Below, in pieces: positions 35,611 through 45,531 of a DNA stretch of 64,000 nt. A model generated the notes under the pieces. The model made no database searches and had not been told where the DNA came from. It saw only the letters and a program-made list of their open reading frames with translations. Position numbers and translations under genes: made by a program. The stretch comes from UBA1479 sp038109305 (GTDB lineage Bacteria; Pseudomonadota; Alphaproteobacteria; Rhodospirillales; Casp-alpha2): assembly GCA_038109305.1 (NCBI GenBank), contig JAYNIR010000015.1, positions 1-64,000 on the forward strand, in the 5' to 3' direction. Every line of letters starts with the position of its first letter. Position 1 is the stretch's first letter.

Positions 35611-35784
35611 GGTTTGCCGTTCGCTTGTGATGGTTTGTTACCTTGCATTTGCCGCTGGACGCCCGGCCGCCGGCCGTTTCGGCGCTGCCCGGCTTATTTC
35701 GCCGCCTGGGTATAGCGGCAGATCCTTAATTTCAAACTCTTTTATGAACAAATTAAGGCAGCCGTCTGTGACCGCCGTCGCTTT

Positions 35785-37161
35785 TCATCGGATTTTCGCC
35801 TGTTCGATGGAGCCGAAATAGGTGTCGATGGCATCGACGATCGCCGCCGCCAAATCGCTCCGGTAGGCCTTGCTGGTCAGGCGTTGCTGATCCTCACGGT
35901 TGGACAGGAACCCAGTTTCGACCAGCACCGACGGCAGGTCTGGCGCCTTCAACACGGCGAAACCCGCAAACCGGTGCGGCCGCGGCAGAACCTTGGTGCT
36001 TTTGCTGAGCGAGCGGACCAGCATCGACGCGAACTGCGCCGACTGGTTCATGGACTCGCGCTGCGCCAGATCGATCAGTATGTTGGTGACGTCGGCGCTT
36101 TCATGGCTCAGGTCAATCCCGGCGATCAGGTCGGCCTTGTTTTCCCGTTCCGCCAGTTCCGCCGCTTCTTTGTCCGACGCTTTTTCCGACAGTGTGTAGA
36201 CCGACGGGCCGGAAATTTTCTTGTCGCGGGTGGTGTCCGCATGAATCGAAATGAACAAATGCGCCTTTTTCTCCCGCGCAATGGCGACGCGGTCGCGCAG
36301 CCGGATGAACACATCCCGCTCGCGCGTCAGGTCGGCGCGGTAACGCCGGGTTTTCAGCAACTGGCGCTGCAGTTCGCGGGACAGCGCCAGGACCACGTGC
36401 TTTTCGTAGACGCCCCGCTGGCCGAGCGCGCCCGGGTCGACGCCGCCATGGCCGGGATCGATGACGATCAACGGCCGGCGGTACGCCGGGATGCTTCCAG
36501 GGCGCCGGGGAGGCATCGGCAGATATTGGCTGCTGATCAGGTTAAGCTCGGCCGAGCTGGGCGGCGCCGCCGGTGGAGCGACCAGGTTTTGCCTGCGCTG
36601 GGCCACGACCTCCAACCGGTCGGCCTTGGTCGCGGCCGGCGGGGTCAGTTTGACGGCGGCGGGCGGCGGCGCGCCGCGTGACAGGGGGCGGACGTCGGTC
36701 ACATGGCGCGGCGGATCGGAGAGTGATGCCAGGAACCCCGCCCGCGCCGTTCGGTCGGCGACGAGGATGATTTCATAGCCGCCGACCCGTTCGCGGGCGA
36801 ACGCCTCCGTAATCTTGACCGGCGCCTTGAAATCCAGCACCACGCGGGAATGGCCCGGCTGAAACTGGCCGTAGCGAACCTGCTTGAAGATCGCCTGTTC
36901 GCCGGGAAGCGGCCTTTGTGGCAGACGCCAGCCGACTTCCGGCAGGTCGATGACCACGCGGTAGGGCTCGGCCAGAGTGAAAAAGCTAAATTTCAGCGGC
37001 TGGTCCATTTCAAGGGCGAATCGGACGCGCCCGTACTGTTCCCCGGCCTCGATCCGGCTGATCACCGCGTCGGCGGCAGCGGCCGGGCGCGAGGCCGGGG
37101 CAAGCAACAAAACCGCCAGTAAAATCAGATAAATAGAGGATTTGAGCCGTAATCCGTTCAT
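35785..37161 (-). CDS. N-acetylmuramoyl-L-alanine amidase (AmiC type)
   Basis: About 458 residues from the ATG at 37161, which gives a clear signal peptide (LILLAVLLLAP to AAA). An N-terminal AMIN domain (septal peptidoglycan targeting, about residues 35-140) and a proline-rich linker precede an Amidase_3 domain. Its zinc ligands are in VIDPGHGGVDPG, GVYEKHVVL and FISIHADT, with the catalytic Glu in VLVETGFLSN. It cleaves septal peptidoglycan during cell separation. Followed by mrcA on the same strand. Confidence 0.93.
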   Translation of the reverse strand: MNGLRLKSSIYLILLAVLLLAPASRPAAAADAVISRIEAGEQYGRVRFALEMDQPLKFSFFTLAEPYRVVIDLPEVGWRLPQRPLPGEQAIFKQVRYGQFQPGHSRVVLDFKAPVKITEAFARERVGGYEIILVADRTARAGFLASLSDPPRHVTDVRPLSRGAPPPAAVKLTPPAATKADRLEVVAQRRQNLVAPPAAPPSSAELNLISSQYLPMPPRRPGSIPAYRRPLIVIDPGHGGVDPGALGQRGVYEKHVVLALSRELQRQLLKTRRYRADLTRERDVFIRLRDRVAIAREKKAHLFISIHADTTRDKKISGPSVYTLSEKASDKEAAELAERENKADLIAGIDLSHESADVTNILIDLAQRESMNQSAQFASMLVRSLSKSTKVLPRPHRFAGFAVLKAPDLPSVLVETGFLSNREDQQRLTSKAYRSDLAAAIVDAIDTYFGSIEQAKIR

Positions 37162-37797
37162 CACTCGGCGACCGTTTAATCCGCATTCGCGCCCGTCCGG
37201 CCGCGGCCCCGAAGGCTGACTTGAGCTTGGTTCGGACATTCTATGCTAATCCTTTGATTTCGTCCGCTTTTTTCTGAAAATGCCCGGCCTTGCGGCGGTT
37301 CGGGATCAGACTGCCCACCGCCGTTCGGTCATCCGTTCCGGCGGCGCATTAAGATGGATTGTCGTCCGCCCAGCGGGCCGCTATTCTAGTTATCGAAGAA
37401 TTCCACCTGCCGCCAGAGGGCTCAGGGGCGCCTGACGTCCTACCCGATTGCGGCAAGGAATGAGCCCAGGCAGCTTCCCGCCGTCTGCGTTCGGCCCAGA
37501 ACAATGTGTTCCGGCCAGATTTACAGGCGGCGCCGAGGCGTCTCCCGTGGGCTCCGTAACGTCTAATACCGGTTTGCCGCAAGTGCGGTGAGCCCACCTT
37601 GAAGGATCAATTCATGCCGGTTTCGGCGACACGCGCAACCACCTTCGGCTCCTGGCCATCCGCCCGATGCGGAAGCCCGGCCTTGGCGCTTGTCTCCGCG
37701 GCCGGCGGCACACCCCAAACATGCACCCCGACTACCGGGCCGCGGCGGCAAGTCCGCGCGGGCCGGGGGTTCCATGGGTGCCGGAGCAAGATTTTAA
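37162..37797. other. 636-bp gap between amiC and rne
   Basis: Frames here are short and lack coding character. 37162-37380 should hold the divergent promoters, but I see no convincing hexamer pair. 37400-37600 contains several inverted repeats (see separate entry). I find no known RNA family by eye. Confidence 0.5.
37418..37597 (+). ncRNA. Candidate structured 5' leader of rne
   Basis: Three nested or successive helices can be drawn. GGGCTCA (37418-37424) pairs with TGAGCCC (37461-37467). GGCC plus GAACA (37493-37503) pairs with TGTTC plus GGCC (37507-37516) around ATG. GTGGGCTC (37547-37554) pairs with GAGCCCAC (37590-37597), enclosing a CCGC/GCGG hairpin. RNase E controls its own mRNA through its 5' leader in enterobacteria, so a similar role is possible here. 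This is inference. Confidence 0.35.
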
Positions 37798-40359
37798 ATG
37801 TCCACCAAAAGAATGCTTATCGATTCGTCGCATCCGGAAGAGACCCGGGTCGTGATCGCGGACGGCAACCGCCTGGAAGAACTCGACTTCGAATCGGAAC
37901 AACGCCGGCAGCTTAAGGGAAATATCTATCTCGCCAAGGTAACGCGGGTCGAACCGTCGTTGCAGGCCTGTTTCGTCGACTACGGCGGCAACCGCCACGG
38001 CTTCCTGGCGTTCAGCGAAATTCATCCCGACTATTACCAGATTCCGGTCGCCGACCGGGAAAAGCTGGTCGCCGAACAGCAGGCGCTTGAAGCCAAGCAC
38101 GACGACGACCATGAAGAGGACGGCGGCGAGGAAAAAGGCGTCGAGGTTGTCGGCGGCGATGAGGACGAGGAAATCCCCGTCCGCCGGCCGGACAACGTGC
38201 GCCGCCAGTACAAAATTCAGGAAGTCATCAAACGCCGGCAGATTCTGCTGATTCAGGTAGTCAAGGAAGAACGCGGCAACAAGGGCGCCGCGCTGACGAC
38301 CTATCTGTCGCTGGCCGGCCGGTACTGCGTGCTGATGCCCAACACGGCCCGCGGCGGCGGAATTTCGCGCAAGATCGCGAACAGCGCCGACCGCAAAAAA
38401 CTGAAGGAAATCCTCGCTGACCTGGACATACCCAAGGGCATGGCGGTGATTGTCCGGACCGCCGGATCGAAACGCACCAAGGCGGAAATCCGCCGCGATT
38501 ACGACTACCTGTTCCGGGTCTGGAGCGAGGTGCGGGGAAAAACCCTCAAGTCCATCGCCCCCTGCCTGGTTCATGCCGAGGGCGACGTGGTCAAGCGCGC
38601 GATCCGCGACCTGTATACCAAGGATATCGATGAAATCATCGTCGAAGGCGTCGAGGCCTACCGCTCGGCCAAGGATTTCATGAAGCTTCTGATCCCGAGC
38701 CACGCCAAGAAGGTGCAGCCGCAAAAGGAAGGCTCCATCCCGCTGTTCCAGCAGTTCCGCATCGAGGATCAGTTGAACGCCATGCACGAGCCGGAGGTTC
38801 AACTCAAATCCGGCGGCTACATCGTCATCAACCCGACAGAAGCGCTGGTTTCCATCGACGTCAACTCGGGCCGCGCCACCAAGGAGCGTAATATCGAGGA
38901 AACGGCCTTGAAGACCAACGTCGAAGCGGCCGAGGAAATCGCCCGTCAGTTGCGGCTCCGCGACCTGGCCGGGCTGATCGTCATCGATTTCATCGATATG
39001 GAGGTCAGTCGCAATCAGGCGAAGGTCGAGCGCGCACTGAAAGACTCCATGCGGTCCGACCGGGCGCGCATCCAGATTGGCCGCATCAGCCCCTTCGGGC
39101 TGTTGGAAATGTCGCGCCAGCGGCTGCGCCCGTCGCTGCATGAAAGCAGCTTCGAACAGTGCCCGCATTGCGCCGGCACCGGCGTGCGCCGGGCGACGGA
39201 ATCGACGGCGCTGCAGATGCTGCGCGTGCTGGGCGAGGAAAGCCAGAAAGGCCAAGGCAAGGACCTGATCCTGCACACGCCGACGGCGGTGGCGCTCTAC
39301 CTGTTCAACAACAAGCGACATGCCATCGCCGAACTGGAAAAGCGCTACAACATCGACATCCGGATCGAAAACGACGACGCCCTGATCCCGCCGGACTTCC
39401 GGCTTGAGCGGATCAATGCCGAAGGCAGCGTTGAAACCGCCGTCGAAGCCCAGGGCCTCCGCGATGACGACCACGAAGAAGAAAGCGGCAAACGGCGGCG
39501 GCGGCGGTCCCGGCGGCGGCGGCGCGGCCGCGACGGCGAAGCGGGCGATCACCTGCACGCGGCCGACGAGCATCACGAGCCCGATTATGACCATGGGTAC
39601 GACCGTGGGCACGAAGACGACGACGACCACGCCGAGGAACATCACGCCGATGCCCGCCCGGGCGACGAAGAGGGCGAAGAACGCAAGCACCGTAAACGCC
39701 GACGCGGCCGGCGCGGTGGACGCCGCCGGCGGCGGGCCGAGGCCGGCCACGAGCGCGGCGACGGACACGCCGAAGATTATGGTGATGGGCACGGTGACGG
39801 CAACGGCGACGCGGCCGATGATGCCGATGCGGCGATAGACGCGGCGGATGCAGACGACCAAGCCGACGGCGACGGCCCCGATGCCGCGGCGGCAGTCGCC
39901 GGTGACGGTCCGAAAAAATCCCGCACCCGCCGCGGCCGCCGCAAGAAGGCGGTGAGCTCCGACGCGGATGCCGCGCTGGACGACGCCGACGGTGACGATG
40001 CGGGCGCCGATGCCAATGCCGCAGACGGCGGTGACGACGCGGAAGCGAAAAAACCGCGCCGCAGCCGGGCCAGGAAGGCCGCCAAAAAAGACGCCGCGCC
40101 CAAAGACGCATCCAAGGACGCCGCAACGGTACCGGAAAAGGCGGATGCCAGGCCCGAGCCCGCAGCGAAAGCCGAAGCGCCGGAGACCAAACCCGGCAAC
40201 GGCTCTGCCGACGGCAGCGACGCAACGGCCGAAAAACCGGTCCAGAAAGCGCCGTCCAATTCGGCGGAGTCGGCAAAAACGCTGGTCATCGAAGTGGGCA
40301 AAGAGCCCGCGGCCGACAGTAACGCCCGCAAGGGTTGGTGGCGGCGCCCAGCCGAATAG
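37798..40359 (+). CDS. rne: Ribonuclease E
   Basis: An 853-residue endoribonuclease. An N-terminal S1 domain (YLAKVTRVEPSLQACFVDYG) is interrupted by a highly acidic insert at about residues 95-130. The catalytic DNase I-like domain has metal-binding D354 (DVNSG) and D397/D400 (VIDFIDM), and the zinc link has C455 and C458 (CPHC). The C-terminal third is low complexity: Arg-rich blocks (RRRRRSRRRRRGR, near residue 565; KHRKRRRGRRGGRRRRR, near 630) alternate with Asp/Ala repeats, as expected for the disordered RNA-binding and degradosome-assembly part. Confidence 0.95.
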   Translation: MSTKRMLIDSSHPEETRVVIADGNRLEELDFESEQRRQLKGNIYLAKVTRVEPSLQACFVDYGGNRHGFLAFSEIHPDYYQIPVADREKLVAEQQALEAKHDDDHEEDGGEEKGVEVVGGDEDEEIPVRRPDNVRRQYKIQEVIKRRQILLIQVVKEERGNKGAALTTYLSLAGRYCVLMPNTARGGGISRKIANSADRKKLKEILADLDIPKGMAVIVRTAGSKRTKAEIRRDYDYLFRVWSEVRGKTLKSIAPCLVHAEGDVVKRAIRDLYTKDIDEIIVEGVEAYRSAKDFMKLLIPSHAKKVQPQKEGSIPLFQQFRIEDQLNAMHEPEVQLKSGGYIVINPTEALVSIDVNSGRATKERNIEETALKTNVEAAEEIARQLRLRDLAGLIVIDFIDMEVSRNQAKVERALKDSMRSDRARIQIGRISPFGLLEMSRQRLRPSLHESSFEQCPHCAGTGVRRATESTALQMLRVLGEESQKGQGKDLILHTPTAVALYLFNNKRHAIAELEKRYNIDIRIENDDALIPPDFRLERINAEGSVETAVEAQGLRDDDHEEESGKRRRRRSRRRRRGRDGEAGDHLHAADEHHEPDYDHGYDRGHEDDDDHAEEHHADARPGDEEGEERKHRKRRRGRRGGRRRRRAEAGHERGDGHAEDYGDGHGDGNGDAADDADAAIDAADADDQADGDGPDAAAAVAGDGPKKSRTRRGRRKKAVSSDADAALDDADGDDAGADANAADGGDDAEAKKPRRSRARKAAKKDAAPKDASKDAATVPEKADARPEPAAKAEAPETKPGNGSADGSDATAEKPVQKAPSNSAESAKTLVIEVGKEPAADSNARKGWWRRPAE

Positions 40360-40417
40360 GCCGGGCCCGCGCCCGATCAGGTCATTTCGGTTTGCACGCC
40401 GGTTTTCTGGCTGGTTT

Positions 40418-41569
40418 TTAGGCCGGTTTCCAGGTGATGAGGCGGTTCGCTGCCTCGTCGATCACGGCTTCGTCGCCGGCGAAGGAAAACCGAACATACT
40501 TCGATCCGCGCGCCGGATCGAAGTCGACCCCCGGTGTCGCCGCGACTCCCGTTTCCGCCAACATGCGGCGGCAGAAATCGGCGGCATCGTTGGTCAGTTC
40601 CGACACATCGGCATAGATGTAAAACGCGCCCTCCGTCGGGGCCAGCCGGGTAAATCCGGCCTGCGGCAGCTTTTTCAGCAACACCGCCCGGTTGCGGGCA
40701 TAGCGGGCGACGTTGGCATAGAGCTCTTCACGGCATCCGAACGCCTGGATCGCGGCAAGCTGCGAAATCGCCGGCGGCGAGATGAACAAATTCTGCGCCA
40801 GGCATTCGACCGGGCGGTGCAGGTCGTCCGGCACGACCATCCAACCGAGCCGCCAGCCGGTCATCGAATAATATTTCGAGAAGCTGTTGATGATCACCGC
40901 GTCGCGGGTGAACGTCAGCGCCGTCGCCGCCGCCGCGCCGTAGGTAATGCCGTGATAGATCTCGTCGGAAATAAGCCGGACGCCGTTCACCCGGCAATGG
41001 TCGACCAAGTCGCGAAGGGTGTCTTCGTGGATCATGGTGCCCGCCGGGTTGGACGGACTGGCGATGATCAACCCGTCGATGGCGCGGTCCAGCGTTTCCA
41101 AAACCCGCCGGGTCGGCTGAAAATTGTCTTCCAGCCGCGTCGGCAGGTCCACGACCTCGACCCCCAATCCTTTCAGAATGTTCCGGTAGGCCGGATATCC
41201 CGGGGACGCCAGCGCGACCCGGTCGCCGGCGTCGAATGCCGCCATGAACGACAACACGAACCCGCCGGACGACCCGGTGGTGATGACGACGCTGTCGGGC
41301 GTGACCTGAACGCCATAACAATCCTGATAATGCACCGCCACCGCTTCGCGCAGCGACCACAGGCCCAGCGCGTTAGTGTATCCGATACGGTCGTCGGACA
41401 GCGCCTTGGCCGCCGCGTCGATCACCGCCTTGGGCGCCCCGGTGCCGGGCTGTCCGACTTCTAGATGCAGAACCTCGCCGCCAGCGCGCTCGCGTTCCTC
41501 GGCGGCGCGCATCACGTCCATCACGATGAACGGCGGCACCTGGCCCCGGTTCGACTGCTTCAAAGCCAT
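40418..41569 (-). CDS. PLP-dependent aminotransferase (class I/II)
   Basis: About 383 residues from the ATG at 41569. Fold type I aminotransferase: VGQPGTGAPK, the SPSNPAGTM region, DEIYHGITYG and the PLP Lys in NSFSKYYSMTGWRLGW, with the C-terminal substrate Arg in KYVRFSF. Closest in style to aspartate/aromatic aminotransferases. The exact substrate is uncertain. Its start lies 7 bp after the stop of the upstream GGT-like gene, so both share a transcript. Confidence 0.9.
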   Translation of the reverse strand: MALKQSNRGQVPPFIVMDVMRAAEERERAGGEVLHLEVGQPGTGAPKAVIDAAAKALSDDRIGYTNALGLWSLREAVAVHYQDCYGVQVTPDSVVITTGSSGGFVLSFMAAFDAGDRVALASPGYPAYRNILKGLGVEVVDLPTRLEDNFQPTRRVLETLDRAIDGLIIASPSNPAGTMIHEDTLRDLVDHCRVNGVRLISDEIYHGITYGAAAATALTFTRDAVIINSFSKYYSMTGWRLGWMVVPDDLHRPVECLAQNLFISPPAISQLAAIQAFGCREELYANVARYARNRAVLLKKLPQAGFTRLAPTEGAFYIYADVSELTNDAADFCRRMLAETGVAATPGVDFDPARGSKYVRFSFAGDEAVIDEAANRLITWKPA

Positions 41570-41576
41570 CGGACGG

Positions 41577-43325
41577 TTAGTCCCCTTCCGCCGAAAGGCC
41601 GAACCCGCGGCTGTCGGCCCGGGCGGCGCAGGACTGCGTCTTGCCGGGGACGCCGGTTTCGCAATAAATGGCATTGATGATCACGCCGGATGGTCCGGTT
41701 TCGATCCGGTGCCCCTTGGCTTTCAGCGCGTCCGCTACGGCGGTATCGAGCCCCGGTTCCGCGACCAGCGCGTCTTGCTTGCGGTCAAGGACGATGCGCG
41801 GCCCCTTGATCACGGCTTCCAGGGACTCTCCAATTGCCGAAACCCGAAACACCATGTCGGCAAGCGCTTCGATGACGCTCGGCCCGCCGGTCGCCGTCGC
41901 CGCCATGTAGACTTGGTCGGTCTTGTCGATCTTCAACGACCGTCGGACGATCATCACGGGCGTGGCGCTGTTCGGCGGCGGCGACCCGCGCCCCACCGCC
42001 TGCGCCAGCAGGATTCCCAGACTCGGCAGCACCCTGCCCGACCCGAAGGCGCGGTTCATGGTCACGGTGCAGGCCACGGCCGAACCCGCCAGGTCGATAG
42101 CAACCATGCCGGTCGCCTGCCGGCCATCAGCGGGATCCATGATGCCGCCTTCCAATTGCGCCCTCGGCGTGTGGCGTTGCTTGTTGATGCGTTTGGCAAG
42201 CGCTTGGAGACTGTCTTCATCGGTCAGGACATAGGCCGGTGCGGTCACCCGTCCGCTCGGCAACAGCCACGCGCGGCGGACCGATGCGCTCAGTTGCGCC
42301 GCCTCAGCCAAGGCATGGGCGCGGTCCACTGTCGCTTTTTCCGCCGTCAGGCCCATCTCCATCAACAAGGCCGACAAATGCGCCGACATGGCACCGCCGG
42401 GATTGGGCGGCGACGGAAAATGCAGATCGGTGCCAGGCAAATACGGCACGACAATCGTCGGGCGAACTTCCGGCAGATAAGCGCGCATGTCTTCCACCGT
42501 CAGCCTGCCGCCCAACTGATTGGCTTCGGCGACGAAATCGCGGGCGATCTGCCCGGCATAAAAATCGCCGACGCCGCGCGCCCGGAGGCGCGCTAGAACC
42601 CCGGCCAGGCGCGACCGGTCCATGCGTTCGCCCTCGCCGGCCAGATAATCAGTCCCGGCTTTGCGGAACAGGTGCACCACCGCTGGCAGGCGGGCCAGCC
42701 GGTCGCGGTTGTCGTGCAGATCGCGGGCAAACGCACGCGACACCTGATTGCCGAACCGGGCCAGGTTTTCGGCGGGCCGGAGGATATTGCCCCAGGGCAG
42801 TTTGCCCAGTTTCGCATGCAGCGTCGCGAACCCGCGCGGATTGCCCGGCACCGGCACGCCCCCGCGCAACCGCCCTTCCGCATCGACCGGAACTTGGGCC
42901 AGAAATTCCAAGGTATCGTTGCGTTTGTGAATATTGTCACGGACGACGCAAACCCCGCCGCCTGACAAGCCCGCGTGGGTCGGGTTGGTCACCGCCATGG
43001 TGAAATACATGGCCGTGACCGCGTCGGCGGCCGTGCCGCCGGCGGACAGGATTTCGCGGCCGACAACGGCGGCCTGCGGGTCATCCGCAACGACCACGCC
43101 CAGGAAACCGGACACATAACCTGATTCCCCGAGCAACTTTTTGCCCTTATCGCTGGCAAATGGATTGAGCGATGACCCTGAACAGGCGGCCGTCAGCAAA
43201 ACCACGGCCAGTAAGATGCCGCGGATGACCAATTGACGTCCCCGTCGGGCGTGACTACGTTCATGGTTATCGGAACTGGAGAGGGCCGCGCCATCGTTCG
43301 CGCCAACCGTTTTGAAAAGCCGCAT
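41577..43325 (-). CDS. Gamma-glutamyltransferase-like lipoprotein, probably altered active site
   Basis: About 582 residues from the ATG at 43325 (other starts possible, and the 5' end overlaps the divergent M48 gene). A lipobox LLTAAC marks it as a lipoprotein. The Ntn-hydrolase GGT family pattern is present (AGLSGGG, PPNPGGAMSAHL, DPADGRQATGMVAID, NRAFGSG). By eye, the autoprocessing Thr of the usual TTH is Ala (codon 42114-42116) with Thr one later, and the usual FRE Arg is Leu (42900-42902). It may be a non-catalytic or divergent member. Confidence 0.8.
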   Translation of the reverse strand: MRLFKTVGANDGAALSSSDNHERSHARRGRQLVIRGILLAVVLLTAACSGSSLNPFASDKGKKLLGESGYVSGFLGVVVADDPQAAVVGREILSAGGTAADAVTAMYFTMAVTNPTHAGLSGGGVCVVRDNIHKRNDTLEFLAQVPVDAEGRLRGGVPVPGNPRGFATLHAKLGKLPWGNILRPAENLARFGNQVSRAFARDLHDNRDRLARLPAVVHLFRKAGTDYLAGEGERMDRSRLAGVLARLRARGVGDFYAGQIARDFVAEANQLGGRLTVEDMRAYLPEVRPTIVVPYLPGTDLHFPSPPNPGGAMSAHLSALLMEMGLTAEKATVDRAHALAEAAQLSASVRRAWLLPSGRVTAPAYVLTDEDSLQALAKRINKQRHTPRAQLEGGIMDPADGRQATGMVAIDLAGSAVACTVTMNRAFGSGRVLPSLGILLAQAVGRGSPPPNSATPVMIVRRSLKIDKTDQVYMAATATGGPSVIEALADMVFRVSAIGESLEAVIKGPRIVLDRKQDALVAEPGLDTAVADALKAKGHRIETGPSGVIINAIYCETGVPGKTQSCAARADSRGFGLSAEGD

Positions 43326-44670
43326 TTTGAAACCGTTATTGATTGTTGTGGTCGTTCTCATGCTGAACGGAGGCCCCGCCCTTGCGCAAAACAAGGGATT
43401 GGCTTTGATCCGGGATGCTGAGATTGAAAATATCATCCGACGCTACAGTGCGCCAGTGTTTGAGGCGGCCGGAATCCAGCCTGACCTGATAAAAATCTAC
43501 CTTGTTAACGATAACACGCTTAACGCCTTCGTCGCGGGCGGGCGGAAAATCTTTATTAACACCGGCCTGCTGATCGCCGCAGACCACCCGGGCCAGGTCA
43601 TCGGCGTGATCGCCCACGAAACTGGCCACATCGTCGGCCGCCATCTAGCGCGCCAGCACGAAGCGCTGGCCAAGTCCACGGCAGCGACGATTTTGGGCAT
43701 CATCCTGGGCGGCGCGGCGGCGGCGGCGGGCGGCGGCGAAGCCGCAGCCGTGGTCATTGCCGGCTCCCAGGGCGTCGCCCAGGGGTCGTTCCTGGCCTAC
43801 AGCCGCAGCCACGAAGCATCCGCCGACCACGCGGCGATCAATTATCTGGAACGCACCGGGCAGTCGGCCAAAGGCCTTTATGAATTTTTGATAAAGCTCG
43901 AAAACCAGGAGCTTTTGATCACCGCCAGCCGCGATCCCTATCTCAGGACGCACCCGCTGACCCGCGACCGGCTGGAAACCATGGAACACCACATTGAAAA
44001 ATCCAAGTTTTCGAATGTTCCCGTCGATCCTGAACTTGTCTCCCTCCACGCCCGCATGAAGGCCAAGCTGATCGGTTTCATGACGCCCGGCAAGGCGCTC
44101 GTGGTTTACAAACGGACAGACAAGGGCCAACCCGCCCGCTACGCCCGCGCCATCGCCTATTTCCGCACCGGCAAGATCGAACAGTTCCGCGAATTGATCG
44201 ACGGGCTGCTCGCGGAGTTCCCCAACGACCCGTATTTTCACGAAATCAAGGGCCAGGGACTTCACGAAAACGGCGATGCAGCGGGCGCCTTGAAATCCTA
44301 TGCCCGCGCGGTTGAACTGCTGCCGTCGTCGGACCTTTTGCGCCTTGAATTGGCCCGCATCCAAATTAATATGAACGATCGGAAAATGATCGATGCCGCG
44401 ATTGAGAACCTGCAATTCGCCATCAAGGCGGAGCCGTTCGACCCCAGCACGCTGGAGCAGCTCGGCAATGCCTACTACAAAAAGCAGGACGAGGCCCGCG
44501 CTCGGCTGTACCACGCCGACGCCGCGTTCCTGCGCGGCAATATGGACAAAGCCATCTTCAACGGTGAGGTCGCGTCCCGGTCCTTCCGCAACGGCACCGC
44601 CGAATGGCTCCGCGCCGAGGACATCATCAACGCCGCCCGCATCCAAAAAGACCGGGCGGCCAAACAATGA
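43312..44670 (+). CDS. Periplasmic M48 metalloprotease with TPRs (BepA-like)
   Basis: About 452 residues from a TTG at 43312, with a signal peptide (LLIVVVVLMLNG to ALAQ). The zinc site is HETGH (H102, E103, H106) with the third ligand in SRSHEASADHAA. Hydrophobic Ala/Gly segments near 120-150 and C-terminal TPRs (about 275-440) follow. BepA-type proteins assist or degrade outer-membrane proteins. Its stop overlaps the next start (ATGA). Confidence 0.9.
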   Translation: MKSRILKPLLIVVVVLMLNGGPALAQNKGLALIRDAEIENIIRRYSAPVFEAAGIQPDLIKIYLVNDNTLNAFVAGGRKIFINTGLLIAADHPGQVIGVIAHETGHIVGRHLARQHEALAKSTAATILGIILGGAAAAAGGGEAAAVVIAGSQGVAQGSFLAYSRSHEASADHAAINYLERTGQSAKGLYEFLIKLENQELLITASRDPYLRTHPLTRDRLETMEHHIEKSKFSNVPVDPELVSLHARMKAKLIGFMTPGKALVVYKRTDKGQPARYARAIAYFRTGKIEQFRELIDGLLAEFPNDPYFHEIKGQGLHENGDAAGALKSYARAVELLPSSDLLRLELARIQINMNDRKMIDAAIENLQFAIKAEPFDPSTLEQLGNAYYKKQDEARARLYHADAAFLRGNMDKAIFNGEVASRSFRNGTAEWLRAEDIINAARIQKDRAAKQ

Positions 44671-45410
44671 TCGACCGGCCCGCGTCCGCCGGTCATCACG
44701 GTCGCAAATTCCGGGCTTGCCTTGCCGCCCTTTCCGTCGTGACGACGGCCACCGCGTGCGCGCCCACCGGACGGATCGACGATTTCGACCGCATCATGGC
44801 CGCGCTTGGTCCATCGCCGCTGTTTGCGGGACTGGAGGACCGGCGCGATTGGATGACCGTCGGCCGCCCGGCCTCGGGCCAGGTGGCGATGGCCGTCGAC
44901 GAAGGCATGCCCGTGGTCAAGATCGATGCCGGGCCGGATGACCTGATCCTGGGCCGCCGCATTGATCAGCATCTTTTGGCCACGCCGTACCTGACCTGGG
45001 CCTGGAAAATGTCCCCCCACGGTGGACTGTACCATCCGATCCGCGTCATCGTGGGTTTCCGGGACGGTCCGACGCCCGCCGGCCGGCGCGACGCCGCGTT
45101 AACCGAAATCCCCCGGGGCGTCCGGGTTCTGGAAATGGTGTGGAATGAAAAGGCGCTCCGCCGCGGCGTGCTCGAACCGCCGGGCGCCGAAGGCCGCACG
45201 CCCGCGCGCTACACCATTCGGGGTGGGGAAGAAGCCCTCGGCAAACGCTGGACCGAGGGCGTCGACCTGATTTCGCTGCACGACAGCGCGTGGCCGGGCG
45301 TATCGACAAGCGACACCCGCATCCTGTTTGTTTCAGTCCGCGCGGCACCTTATGCGCCCGTAGGACCCCGCCCGGTGGCGTTGATTTCGGATATCCGGTT
45401 GATCCGCTGA
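44667..45410 (+). CDS. DUF3047 lipoprotein or secreted protein
   Basis: 247 residues, starting inside the stop of the M48 gene. A hydrophobic N-terminal stretch ends in TATAC, a plausible lipobox. The DUF3047 core is recognisable: PVVKIDAGPDDLILGRRI, then YLTWAWKM, RVIVGFRDG and the C-terminal ISDIRLIR. A periplasmic beta-sandwich of unknown function. Translational coupling suggests it works with the protease. Confidence 0.82.
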   Translation: MIDRPASAGHHGRKFRACLAALSVVTTATACAPTGRIDDFDRIMAALGPSPLFAGLEDRRDWMTVGRPASGQVAMAVDEGMPVVKIDAGPDDLILGRRIDQHLLATPYLTWAWKMSPHGGLYHPIRVIVGFRDGPTPAGRRDAALTEIPRGVRVLEMVWNEKALRRGVLEPPGAEGRTPARYTIRGGEEALGKRWTEGVDLISLHDSAWPGVSTSDTRILFVSVRAAPYAPVGPRPVALISDIRLIR

Positions 45411-45531
45411 TCCCTGCCGATTCCGAACGGTCCGATGACATTTTCGCGACTTCGTCTTGCCCCCGCCCGTGCTCTGGACCATGATGCGGCCCGCGGTTAG
45501 GTCCGCTCAGGCAATTTATCGAAGGAAGACG

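Noticed and set aside
37732..39861. 709-codon minus-strand open frame opposite rne, with a membrane-like composition
   Set aside because: It mirrors the codon structure of the well-supported rne gene and has no family features. The hydrophobic look comes from complementing Asp, Glu and Arg codons.
39480..40340. Arg- and Asp-rich repeats as a separate repeat element
   Set aside because: They are in frame and form the disordered C-terminal part typical of RNase E.
40360..40417. Intrinsic terminator between rne and the aminotransferase
   Set aside because: GC-rich and T-rich stretches are present, but no stem of useful length directly precedes a T tract.
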